Below, piece by piece: positions 26,958 to 33,909 of a stretch of 64,000 nucleotides of DNA. The stretch is from Streptomyces luomodiensis (GTDB taxonomy: Bacteria > Actinomycetota > Actinomycetes > Streptomycetales > Streptomycetaceae). Below the pieces are notes generated by a model. It saw only the letters and a list, made by a program, of their open reading frames with translations, was not told the DNA's origin and searched no databases. Both the position numbers and the translations under genes were made by a program. Each line of letters begins with the position of its first letter. Positions within the stretch are counted from its first letter, which is position 1. The stretch is taken from positions 6,262,001 through 6,326,000 of the forward strand of contig NZ_CP117522.1 in the NCBI RefSeq assembly GCF_031679605.1. Reading direction: 5' to 3'.

Positions 26958-26984
26958 GTGTCATATCTCCTTCGGGGCAGTGTC

Positions 26985-27010
26985 CGGAGTCCCGCACTGT
27001 GCGGACTCCG
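26985..27010 (-). promoter_or_regulatory. Leader hairpin of the cold-shock gene
   Basis: The arms 26985-26996 and 27000-27010 pair along 11 bp with one bulged base and a 3-base loop. The hairpin lies about 12 bases before the GAAGGAGAT ribosome site in the mRNA. Cold-shock mRNAs commonly have structured leaders that control stability and translation with temperature. Confidence 0.6.
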
Positions 27011-27408
27011 CGTCGCCGCGATGATTGCCCCGTCCGGGAAATGACCGGAAATACAAAAGAACTCCCATTGGCATGGAAAGCCAGTGAGGGCGCTTGAAGT
27101 CTTGGGAACCACAACTGCAACTGGGATCAACAGTAGCACGGCACATTCGGCTACGCGCGGTAAGCCATTACGCTCCGTTGTTGTCTCAGAAATACTCATC
27201 GCGCGCTGCGGCGATTTCTCACTTCGCGACCACAGATATGGGTCCGCCCGGAACACCTGCTCGACCGGTTGACGGCCGGCCGTGGCGTATCGGCGGTGCC
27301 TCGTCTCGGAGCAGTCCCAGGCCCGCCGTCGCTGAACGTATGCATGACCCGCGGGACGCGGGTAACCCGGCTGATGGCCCACCCGCGGACAAGGAGGGGA
27401 ACAACGCC
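27011..27408. other. Divergent promoter region, cold-shock gene and oxidoreductase
   Basis: About 400 bp with AT-rich tracts (for example around 27045-27075 and 27110-27200) fit promoter and long leader of the cold-shock gene on the minus strand. The right end serves the plus-strand oxidoreductase. No credible gene is visible. TACTGT on the minus strand near 27131 is a possible -10. Confidence 0.4.
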
Positions 27409-28035
27409 GTGCGCATAGGAATCATCGGAGCGGGCCGTATCGGCTCGACCCTGGCCCGCCACTTCGCCTCGATCGGCTACGAAGTGGCGATCGCCAACTC
27501 CCGCGGCCCCGACACCCTGGCCGGCCTGGTGGCCGACATCGGCGGCCCGATCCGCGCGATGACCGCCGAGGAGGCGGCCCGGTTCGGCGAGGCGGTGGTC
27601 GTGTCCATCCCCTACGGCCGCTACCGGGAGCTGCCGACCGAGCCGCTGCGCGGCAAGGTCGTCATCGACACCTGCAACTACTACCCCGAGCGGGACGGGC
27701 ACGACCCGGATCTCGACGGCGACGCCACCACCTCGAGCGAGAAGATCCAGGCCCACACCGGCGCCAACCTGGTCAAGGCGTTCAACGCGATCTACTGGGA
27801 GAACCTGCGCGACCACGCCCGCCCCAAGGGCGCTGCCGACCGGGTGGCCATCCCGCTGTCCGGCAACGACGAGGAGGCCAAGGCCGCGGTGGCCGGGCTG
27901 ATCCGCGACATCGGCTTCGACCCCGTGGACGCCGGACATCTGGGCGAGGGCGGCCGCAAGCACCAGCCGGGCAGCCGCGTCTACGCCACCGAGATGTCGT
28001 CCGCCGAGACCAGCGCCCTGCTGCACGTCGCCTGA
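27409..28035 (+). CDS. NADPH-dependent F420 reductase-like protein
   Basis: The 208-residue protein begins with a Rossmann dinucleotide fold, VRIGIIGAGRIGSTLARHFASIGYEV, and continues with ANSRGPDTL, VVVSIPYGRYRELP, VVIDTCNYYPERDG and NLVKAFNAIYWENL. This is the pattern of the F420H2:NADP oxidoreductase family (coenzyme F420 reductases and related NADP-binding proteins). The true substrate may differ, since many short homologues are uncharacterised. AAGGAGGGG lies 9 bp before the GTG, which fixes the start. It appears to be monocistronic and is followed by a convergent peptidase gene. Confidence 0.85.
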   Translation: MRIGIIGAGRIGSTLARHFASIGYEVAIANSRGPDTLAGLVADIGGPIRAMTAEEAARFGEAVVVSIPYGRYRELPTEPLRGKVVIDTCNYYPERDGHDPDLDGDATTSSEKIQAHTGANLVKAFNAIYWENLRDHARPKGAADRVAIPLSGNDEEAKAAVAGLIRDIGFDPVDAGHLGEGGRKHQPGSRVYATEMSSAETSALLHVA

Positions 28036-28130
28036 TTCAGCTGTTCCGCTTCGGGGCGAGCTTGCTCAGTTCCCCCTTGACCCGTAGCGGCTCCGGGCGG
28101 CCGGGGGTGGTCGCTTCTTCCGGCGTCGGG

Positions 28131-29606
28131 TCAGGGCTTCTCCGGCTTGCCCGCGCCGTACAGCCAGACGTCGAAGAGGCGGGTCAGATCCTTGCCGGAG
28201 ATCCGTTCGCACAGGTCGGTGAACTGTTTGGTGTCCGCGTTGCCGTGCCGGTGGTCCGTGAGCCAGGTGCGGAGGATGGTGAAGAAGGCCGTGTCGCCCA
28301 CGGTCCGGCGGAGCTTGTGCAACGCCATCGCGCCGCGGCCGTAGACGGGCGGGCCGGAGACGCCGGCGACGCTCGGGGGATCGGCGGGCGGGAAGGCCCA
28401 GATGCCGTCGCTCTCGGCGTCGCTGCCGGTGTAGAAGTCGTCGAAGATCTGCTGGGCGGTGCGGCCCCCGTGGTCCTCCTCCCACAGCCACTCGGCGTAG
28501 GTGGCGAAGCCCTCGTTGAGCCACATGTCCTTCCAGGTCCGGGGGGTGACCGAGTTGCCGAACCACTGGTGGGCCAGCTCGTGCACGACGAGCGTCCCGT
28601 CCGGGGCGGCGTCGAAGTACGGCTTGGTCTGGGTCTCCAGGGCGTAGCCGAGGCCGGGGAGGTGGTCGACGATCGCGCCGGTGGAGGAGAAGGGGTACGG
28701 GCTGCGGAAGGTGCGGCTCTCCCAGGCGATGACGTCGCCGACCTGGTCGCCGATGTGCGCCGTGCTGACGCCCTCGACGGGGTCCACGGCGACGTACCGG
28801 GGCAGCGCCGTGCCGTGGGCGGCCGTGGCGCTGACGTCGAAGCGGCCGATGGCGACGGTGGCCAGATAGCCGGCCATGGGCTCGCCGGTGTGCCACCGGA
28901 AGGTGGTGCGGTCTCCTTGCGTCTCCTGGCGCTTCAGCTCGCCGTTGGACACGGCGGTGTAGCCCTTGGGCACGGTGACGGCGATGTCGTAGGTGGCCTT
29001 GTCGGAGGGGTGGTGGTTGCCGGGGAACCAGGTCATGGAGCCGGTCGGCTCGCCGAGGGCCACGGCGCCGTCGTGGGTGCGGAGCCAGCCCTCCTGCGCG
29101 CCGTCCTCGCCCGTGAGGGTCTTCGGCTCGCCGTCGTAGACGACGGTGGTGGTGAAGGTGCGGCCCTTGGGGAGGGCCGTGGCGGGGGTGAGGATCAATT
29201 CGGTGCCGCTGCGGGCGGCCTGGGCGGGGCGGCCGTTCACCGTGGCCTTCCGCACCCGCAGCCCGTCGAGGTCGAGGTGGAAGGAGCTCAGGGCGCGGGT
29301 GGCGCGGGCGGTGATCCGGGCGGTGCCCTCGAGCCGGTGGGAGGTGGGCGTGTAGTCGAGGGCGAGCCGGTAGCCCCGCACGTCGTAGCCGCCGTTGCCG
29401 AGCCGGGGGAAGAGCGCGTCGCCGACCCCCGCCGAGCCCGGCCGGGCGGCGGTCGCCCCATGGACGTCGTCCTGCGCCCCGGCACCTCCCGTGCAGCCCG
29501 CGCACAGCGCGAGCAGCAGCAGCCCGCCGAGCAGCGCCGGCAGCCTGCCCGGCAGGGCGCCTGAGCGGTGGCGAACGGACGCGCCCGCCCCGGTTGGCCT
29601 GGTCAT
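28131..29606 (-). CDS. M1-family zinc metallopeptidase, putative lipoprotein
   Basis: An exported aminopeptidase-like enzyme. The 491-residue protein has a signal segment LPALLGGLLLLALCAGC with a lipobox-like CAGC, an N-terminal beta domain (VRGYRLALDYTPTSHRLEGT onward) and the M1 catalytic helix HELAHQWFG. WLNEGFATYAEW supplies the third zinc ligand. It is shorter than full-length M1 aminopeptidases and lacks the large C-terminal helical domain, as in many Streptomyces secreted members. The Cys lies at the expected place but the -3 residue is Cys rather than Leu, so lipidation is uncertain. An earlier in-frame start at 29672 is possible. Confidence 0.9.
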   Translation of the reverse strand: MTRPTGAGASVRHRSGALPGRLPALLGGLLLLALCAGCTGGAGAQDDVHGATAARPGSAGVGDALFPRLGNGGYDVRGYRLALDYTPTSHRLEGTARITARATRALSSFHLDLDGLRVRKATVNGRPAQAARSGTELILTPATALPKGRTFTTTVVYDGEPKTLTGEDGAQEGWLRTHDGAVALGEPTGSMTWFPGNHHPSDKATYDIAVTVPKGYTAVSNGELKRQETQGDRTTFRWHTGEPMAGYLATVAIGRFDVSATAAHGTALPRYVAVDPVEGVSTAHIGDQVGDVIAWESRTFRSPYPFSSTGAIVDHLPGLGYALETQTKPYFDAAPDGTLVVHELAHQWFGNSVTPRTWKDMWLNEGFATYAEWLWEEDHGGRTAQQIFDDFYTGSDAESDGIWAFPPADPPSVAGVSGPPVYGRGAMALHKLRRTVGDTAFFTILRTWLTDHRHGNADTKQFTDLCERISGKDLTRLFDVWLYGAGKPEKP

Positions 29607-29901
29607 CCCCGCTCCGGCTCGGGCGCTGGTGGTGTGCGGTGCCGCCCGGCGCCCGGACGCCGCTCCGCCCACTCCGACAGCGGTTCGTCGTCCATCTCGG
29701 TTCCTTGCGTCGGTGATGGCCAGTTTGGAGGTTATTGGAGGTTAGCCGCCGCTGGAGACGTTCGGCGGGCATCTGCGCGGCGTCGCGGCCGGGAAGGTGG
29801 GTGGGTTGCCGGGCGCCGGGCAGCCCACCCCGTTTTGGTCAAGTTAAACGTCTCTGAGCTGAGTTCACTACTTCCAGCGAAGCCCTGGCCTTCAGTTGCA
29901 A

Positions 29902-29922
29902 TTGACAACAACGAGTTGTCAA
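29902..29922. promoter_or_regulatory. Perfect palindrome in front of the GntR gene
   Basis: TTGACAAC (29902-29909), a 5-base spacer and GTTGTCAA (29915-29922) make a perfect dyad, 33 bp before the GTG start. A further TGTCAA half-site lies at 29935-29940. TTGACA inside it could be a -35 hexamer. This is what an autoregulatory GntR operator looks like. Confidence 0.75.
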
Positions 29923-29954
29923 GCTGTTGCTGACTGTCAACCCAGGGAGTGCAC

Positions 29955-30707
29955 GTGGCCTTTGGTGACCAGCCCGCATACCTCCGCGTCGCCGACGATC
30001 TGCGGAAGAAGATCGCCGCGGGTGAGCTGCCGCCGCATGCGCGTCTCCCCTCACAGGCCAGGATCCGGGAGGAGTACGGGGTCTCCGACACCGTCGCCCT
30101 GGAGGCCCGCAAGGTGCTGATGGCCGAGGGGCTGGTCGAGGGGCGCTCCGGGTCCGGTACGTATGTGCGGGCGCAGCCCGTGCCGCGCCGGGTCGTCCGC
30201 GGTGGGTTCCACGCCGCCGGTGAGACCACGCCCTTCCGCCAGGAGCAGGCCGATGAACGGATCACCGGCACCTGGGACGCCGACAGCGCGCAGGAGGAGG
30301 CCGGGCCGGAGACCGCCGGGCGGCTGGGGATCGAGGCGGGGGAGCGGGTGATGCGCACCCGCTATGTGTTCCGCTCGCACGGCGAGGCGGTGATGCTCTC
30401 CACCTCCTGGGAGCCGCTCGCGGTCACCGGGCGCACGCCGGTGATGCTGCCCGAGGAGGGCCCGCTGGCCGGGCGCGGGGTGGTCGACCGGATGGCCGCC
30501 CTCGACCTGGTGGTGGACAACGTGGCGGAGGAGGTCGGCGCGCGGCCCGGCCGGGCCGAGGAGGTGCTGGCGCTCGGCGGGGTGCCGGGCCACTGGGTGC
30601 TGGTCACCTCGCGTACGTACTACGCGGGCGGGCGTCCGGTGGAGACGGCCGATCTCGTGGTGCTCGCCGAGCGCTATCGGATCTCTTACCGGTTGCCCGT
30701 GAGGTGA
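29955..30707 (+). CDS. GntR/HutC-family transcriptional regulator
   Basis: The 250-residue protein has an N-terminal winged helix (about 1-70: YLRVADDLRKKIAAGELPPHARLPSQARIREEYGVS in outline, ending SGSGTYV) and a UTRA ligand domain (about 85-245, with AGERVMRTRYVFRSHGEAV and TSRTYYAGGRPVETADLV). HutC-type members respond to small metabolites or act as plasmid-type autorepressors. AGGGAG lies 5 bp before the GTG at 29955, so I chose that over the GTG at 29949. A perfect palindrome just upstream suggests autorepression. Confidence 0.9.
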   Translation: MAFGDQPAYLRVADDLRKKIAAGELPPHARLPSQARIREEYGVSDTVALEARKVLMAEGLVEGRSGSGTYVRAQPVPRRVVRGGFHAAGETTPFRQEQADERITGTWDADSAQEEAGPETAGRLGIEAGERVMRTRYVFRSHGEAVMLSTSWEPLAVTGRTPVMLPEEGPLAGRGVVDRMAALDLVVDNVAEEVGARPGRAEEVLALGGVPGHWVLVTSRTYYAGGRPVETADLVVLAERYRISYRLPVR

Positions 30708-30770
30708 TCACCGCACGGACGGCCTCATGCGGCCGCTGCGGCGCCGCACCCGCTGTTACCGCCCACGCCG

Positions 30771-30808
30771 CTTCCCACGGTGCTTCCCACGGTGCGTAGG
30801 GCACCGTG
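30771..30808 (+). terminator. Repeat-containing hairpin after the GntR gene
   Basis: A 12-bp unit cttcccacggtg is present twice in tandem (30771-30794). The second copy's CACGGTGC (30788-30795) pairs perfectly with GCACCGTG (30801-30808). It lies 64 bp after the gntR stop and may be a terminator. Confidence 0.5.
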
Positions 30809-30974
30809 CGTACGGTCCCGGTTACCCACACGTAAGCGCGGTTCCCGCGTTTCGTGTTGCGAACGTCACATCGACGCCGGTGAAAGGGGTTACCGGAAAT
30901 CGATCGTCCATTTCGCTTTTACGATGGATCGGTTTGTGTCCGGTCGTCAGGGGGGCGAAGGGAGTGCCAGGAAC

Positions 30975-32660
30975 TTGAGCACGGAGCAGGGTTCCCACTC
31001 GCATTATCGAAGGTCACTCGGACCGGTGGCCCTCACCGCTGTGGGTCTCGGGTCGATCATCGGCTCCGGCTGGCTCTTCGGCGCCGCGCGCGCCGCCGCG
31101 CTGGCCGGGCCCGCCGCCATCCTGGCCTGGGTGATCGGCGCCGCCGTCGCCCTGACCATCGCCCTCACCTACTCCGAGCTGGGCTCGATGTTCCCCAAGG
31201 CCGGGGGCATGGTCCGGTACGGCCAGTACTCCCACGGCTCGCTCGCCGGGTATCTGGCCGCCTGGGCCAACTGGATCGCCATCGTCTCGGTGATCCCCGG
31301 TGAGGCCACCGCCTCCGTGCAGTACATGAGTTCCTGGGACTTCGGCTGGGCCGAGGGGCTGTACGACGGGAAGGAGCTGACCGGCAGCGGTGTCGCGCTC
31401 GCGTCCGTGCTGCTGCTCGTCTACTTCTTCCTCAACTGGTTCGCGATCACCCTCTTTGCGAAGACGAACACCGCGATCACCGTCTTCAAGGTGGTCGTGC
31501 CGACCCTGACCGCCGGCGCGCTGCTGCTGTCGCACTTCGACACCGGCAATATCACCGACAACGGCGGCTTCACCCCCAACGGCTGGAACGCCGTGTTCAC
31601 CGCGGTCGCCGTCTCCGGCATCGTCTGGGCCTACAACGGCTTCCAGTCGCCGCTGAACATGGCGGGCGAGGCCCGTGAGCCGGGGAAGTCGCTGCCCAAG
31701 GCCGTCATCAGCTCGATCCTCATCGCGCTGGTCATCTACGTCGCGCTCCAGATCGCCTTCCTGACCGCCGTCCCCGCCGCCGATCTGCAGCACGGCGGCT
31801 GGGACGGGCTCTCCTTCAACTCCCCGCTCGCCGACCTGTCCCTGGCCTGGGGCCTGAACTGGCTGGCGATGCTGCTGTACGCCGACGCCTTCATCTCCCC
31901 CTCCGGCACCGGCATGATCTACGCGGCCACCACCTCCCGCATGATCCAGGGTGTCCAGGAGAACGGCCATCTGCCGGGGATCTTCGGCAAGGTCGACCCC
32001 AAGACCGGTATCCCGCGCCCGGCGCTGGTGCTCAACCTGGTGATCGCCTTCGCCTTCCTCGCGGTCTTCCGCGGCTGGGGCTCGCTGGCCGAGATCGTCT
32101 CCGTCGCCACCGTGATCTCGTACATCACCGGTCCGGTCGCCGTGATGTCGCTGCGCCGCCTCTCCCCGGATCTGCCGCGGCCGGTCAAGCTGCGCGCGAT
32201 GCCGGTGATCGCGCCGATCGCGATGGTCTTCGGCTCGCTCGTCCTGTACTGGGCCCGCTGGCCGCTCACCGGCAAGGTCATCCTGATCATGGCGATCGGG
32301 CTGCCGGTCTGGGCCTGGTACGAACTGCGCAAGCCGTGGGCGCAGCTGCGGCCGCATCTGGCCGCCGGTGTCTGGATGGTCGCGTATCTGCTGGTCATGG
32401 CGGCTGTGTCATGGGCCGGCGGCAAGGAGTTCGGTGGCCGCGGCTATCTGCCGGAGGGCTGGGACATCCTGATCGTCGCCCTGATCGGGCTGGCCTTCTA
32501 CGCCTGGGGCATCCGCAGCGCCTGGCGCAATCCGACGCTGCTGGAGACCGAGCGCGAACTGGGCGCCGCCCCGGCCGGTGAGCCGGGCGAGGACGGCGCG
32601 GACGGCGATGGCGACGACCAGCCGAAGACCGAAGCGCGCGCCGGAGACATGGCCGGATGA
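30975..32660 (+). CDS. APC-family amino acid permease
   Basis: A polytopic transporter of the amino acid-polyamine-organocation superfamily. The 561-residue protein has about twelve membrane helices. The first unwound helix has the typical GLGSIIGSGWLFG, followed by ALAGPAAILAWVIGAAVAL and the conserved YSELGSMFPKAGGMVRY. The charged C-terminal tail is Asp/Glu-rich and cytosolic. The likely start is TTG at 30975, ten bases after GAAGGGAG; an ATG at 30924 in frame is the alternative. The substrate cannot be read from sequence. It lies downstream of the GntR gene but with its own 260-bp upstream region, so regulation by that repressor is only a possibility. Confidence 0.9.
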   Translation: MSTEQGSHSHYRRSLGPVALTAVGLGSIIGSGWLFGAARAAALAGPAAILAWVIGAAVALTIALTYSELGSMFPKAGGMVRYGQYSHGSLAGYLAAWANWIAIVSVIPGEATASVQYMSSWDFGWAEGLYDGKELTGSGVALASVLLLVYFFLNWFAITLFAKTNTAITVFKVVVPTLTAGALLLSHFDTGNITDNGGFTPNGWNAVFTAVAVSGIVWAYNGFQSPLNMAGEAREPGKSLPKAVISSILIALVIYVALQIAFLTAVPAADLQHGGWDGLSFNSPLADLSLAWGLNWLAMLLYADAFISPSGTGMIYAATTSRMIQGVQENGHLPGIFGKVDPKTGIPRPALVLNLVIAFAFLAVFRGWGSLAEIVSVATVISYITGPVAVMSLRRLSPDLPRPVKLRAMPVIAPIAMVFGSLVLYWARWPLTGKVILIMAIGLPVWAWYELRKPWAQLRPHLAAGVWMVAYLLVMAAVSWAGGKEFGGRGYLPEGWDILIVALIGLAFYAWGIRSAWRNPTLLETERELGAAPAGEPGEDGADGDGDDQPKTEARAGDMAG

Positions 32661-32718
32661 GTGCCTCCTGGTAAGAACACGTATCCGCTGCGTGAAGGTA
32701 GGGCGTAGGCTCGGGCAT

Positions 32719-32796
32719 ATGCGGATCGGGAATTCCTTAATGGTGTCGCGTGGGCGTACGCCCGAGCGCGCCACAGCGGAGGGGGCGGGGAGATGA
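32719..32796 (+). CDS. Possible leaderless leader peptide upstream of SPOR gene
   Basis: A 25-codon frame starts with ATG 7 bp after a TAGGCT hexamer, as in leaderless genes here. It ends in a TGA that overlaps the ATG of the SPOR gene (ATGA). The peptide reads MRIGNSLMVSRGRT and then a low-complexity end. It may couple translation to the next gene, or be chance. Confidence 0.3.
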   Translation: MRIGNSLMVSRGRTPERATAEGAGR

Positions 32797-32978
32797 GTGA
32801 CGGGAACGCTGTGCTGCCCTGGCTCGTCATCCGCCAGGACACCAACGGCAACCGCTACCGCGTCGGGCGCTACGCCACGAGGACGGAGGCCCAGGAGGTG
32901 GCCGACCGACTCGAGGGACAGGGCCAGGAGCAGCTGTACGTGGTCGAGCGGACCGCCGCGTCCCGTCAGTCCGGTTAG
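32793..32978 (+). CDS. Small SPOR-domain-like protein
   Basis: A 61-residue protein: LPWLVIRQDTNGNRYRVGRY then TRTEAQEVADRLEGQGQEQLYVVER. It has the strand-helix-strand outline of a SPOR repeat, which in other proteins binds denuded peptidoglycan. It has no signal peptide, so a cytosolic role is more likely here. A purine-rich GGAGGGGGCGGGGAG tract precedes the ATG. It is followed by a Nudix gene 187 bp downstream. Confidence 0.7.
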   Translation: MSDGNAVLPWLVIRQDTNGNRYRVGRYATRTEAQEVADRLEGQGQEQLYVVERTAASRQSG

Positions 32979-33164
32979 CCGGCCGGTCCGGTCAGCCCGG
33001 GTTCGGTCAGCTAGCCGGTCCGGTCAGCCCGACGGTCCGGACAGCCCGACGGTCCGGACAGCCGTACGACGACGCACGTCACCATGAGCCCCGGGGCGCC
33101 CGCCCCGGGGCTCCGGTGTCCTTCGGGGCGGACCGGATCTGCGGCAGGGGCTAGGGTGCGGCGC

Positions 33165-33662
33165 ATGAGCGTGCGTGTGGTGGTGGGTGGAGCGGTGTTC
33201 GACCGGGGGCGGCTGCTGGCCGCGCGGCGCAGCGCCCCGCCCGATCTCGCGGGCCGCTGGGAGCTGCCCGGCGGCAAGGCCGAGCCCGGGGAGACCCCGC
33301 AGCAGACGCTCGTCCGCGAACTGCGCGAGGAGCTCGGGGTCGAGGTCGAGCCGCTCGAACCGCTGCCGGGGGAGTGGGCCCTGAAGCCCGGCTATGTGCT
33401 GCGGGTGTGGACCGCGGCCCTGCGCTCCGGCGAACCGCGCCCGCTGGAGGACCACGACGAGCTGCGCTGGCTCCCCCCGGACCGGGTGGACGAGGTGGAC
33501 TGGCTGGACGAGGACCGCCCCGCGGTGGCGGAGGCGGTCCGCCGGCTGCGCGCCGACGCCGCGGAGGCCGTCGGGGGTACCGCAGCCGCACAGACCACCG
33601 GCGGTACCGGGGCCGGCGAAGCCGCTGGTGGCGGCGGGGGTGCTGGTCCGCGTACGCCGTGA
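33165..33662 (+). CDS. Nudix hydrolase, MutT-like
   Basis: A 165-residue (d)NTP pyrophosphatase of the MutT kind, probably removing oxidised nucleotides such as 8-oxo-dGTP. The Nudix box is complete: GGKAEPGETPQQTLVREL then REELGV, with the metal-binding Glu residues. The start VRVVVGGAVFDRGRLLAARR and RWELPGG also fit MutT. The tail after about 135 is Gly/Ala/Thr-rich low complexity. TAGGGT ends 7 bp before the ATG and no ribosome site is present, so the mRNA is probably leaderless; an in-frame ATG at 33084 is rejected. Confidence 0.9.
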   Translation: MSVRVVVGGAVFDRGRLLAARRSAPPDLAGRWELPGGKAEPGETPQQTLVRELREELGVEVEPLEPLPGEWALKPGYVLRVWTAALRSGEPRPLEDHDELRWLPPDRVDEVDWLDEDRPAVAEAVRRLRADAAEAVGGTAAAQTTGGTGAGEAAGGGGGAGPRTP

Positions 33663-33909
33663 GGCCGGTCCCGCGCGGGGCGCCCCCCCAGGTCGCGAAC
33701 TGGGAAATCCATGGGGTTCGAGCCGCCTCCGCCCGGTTAGGAGTGAGGTGGAGCGCTGATCATGAGCGCTTCGCCAAAAGCCGGGACGGAAACCGATGGC
33801 GGGCTGAGATAGTGCTGTGATCGTGAAGACCGTACTCCGGATGGCCGAAGTGCTGGATACTCGGCTATCTGTAGCCGGTCGGAGCACCTGAGCCGGAGGG
33901 GACGGGCGC

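Noticed and set aside
31014..32357. Minus-strand frame opposite the APC permease
   Set aside because: Antisense shadow with Gly/Asp/Arg/His repeats, while the plus strand encodes an obvious permease.
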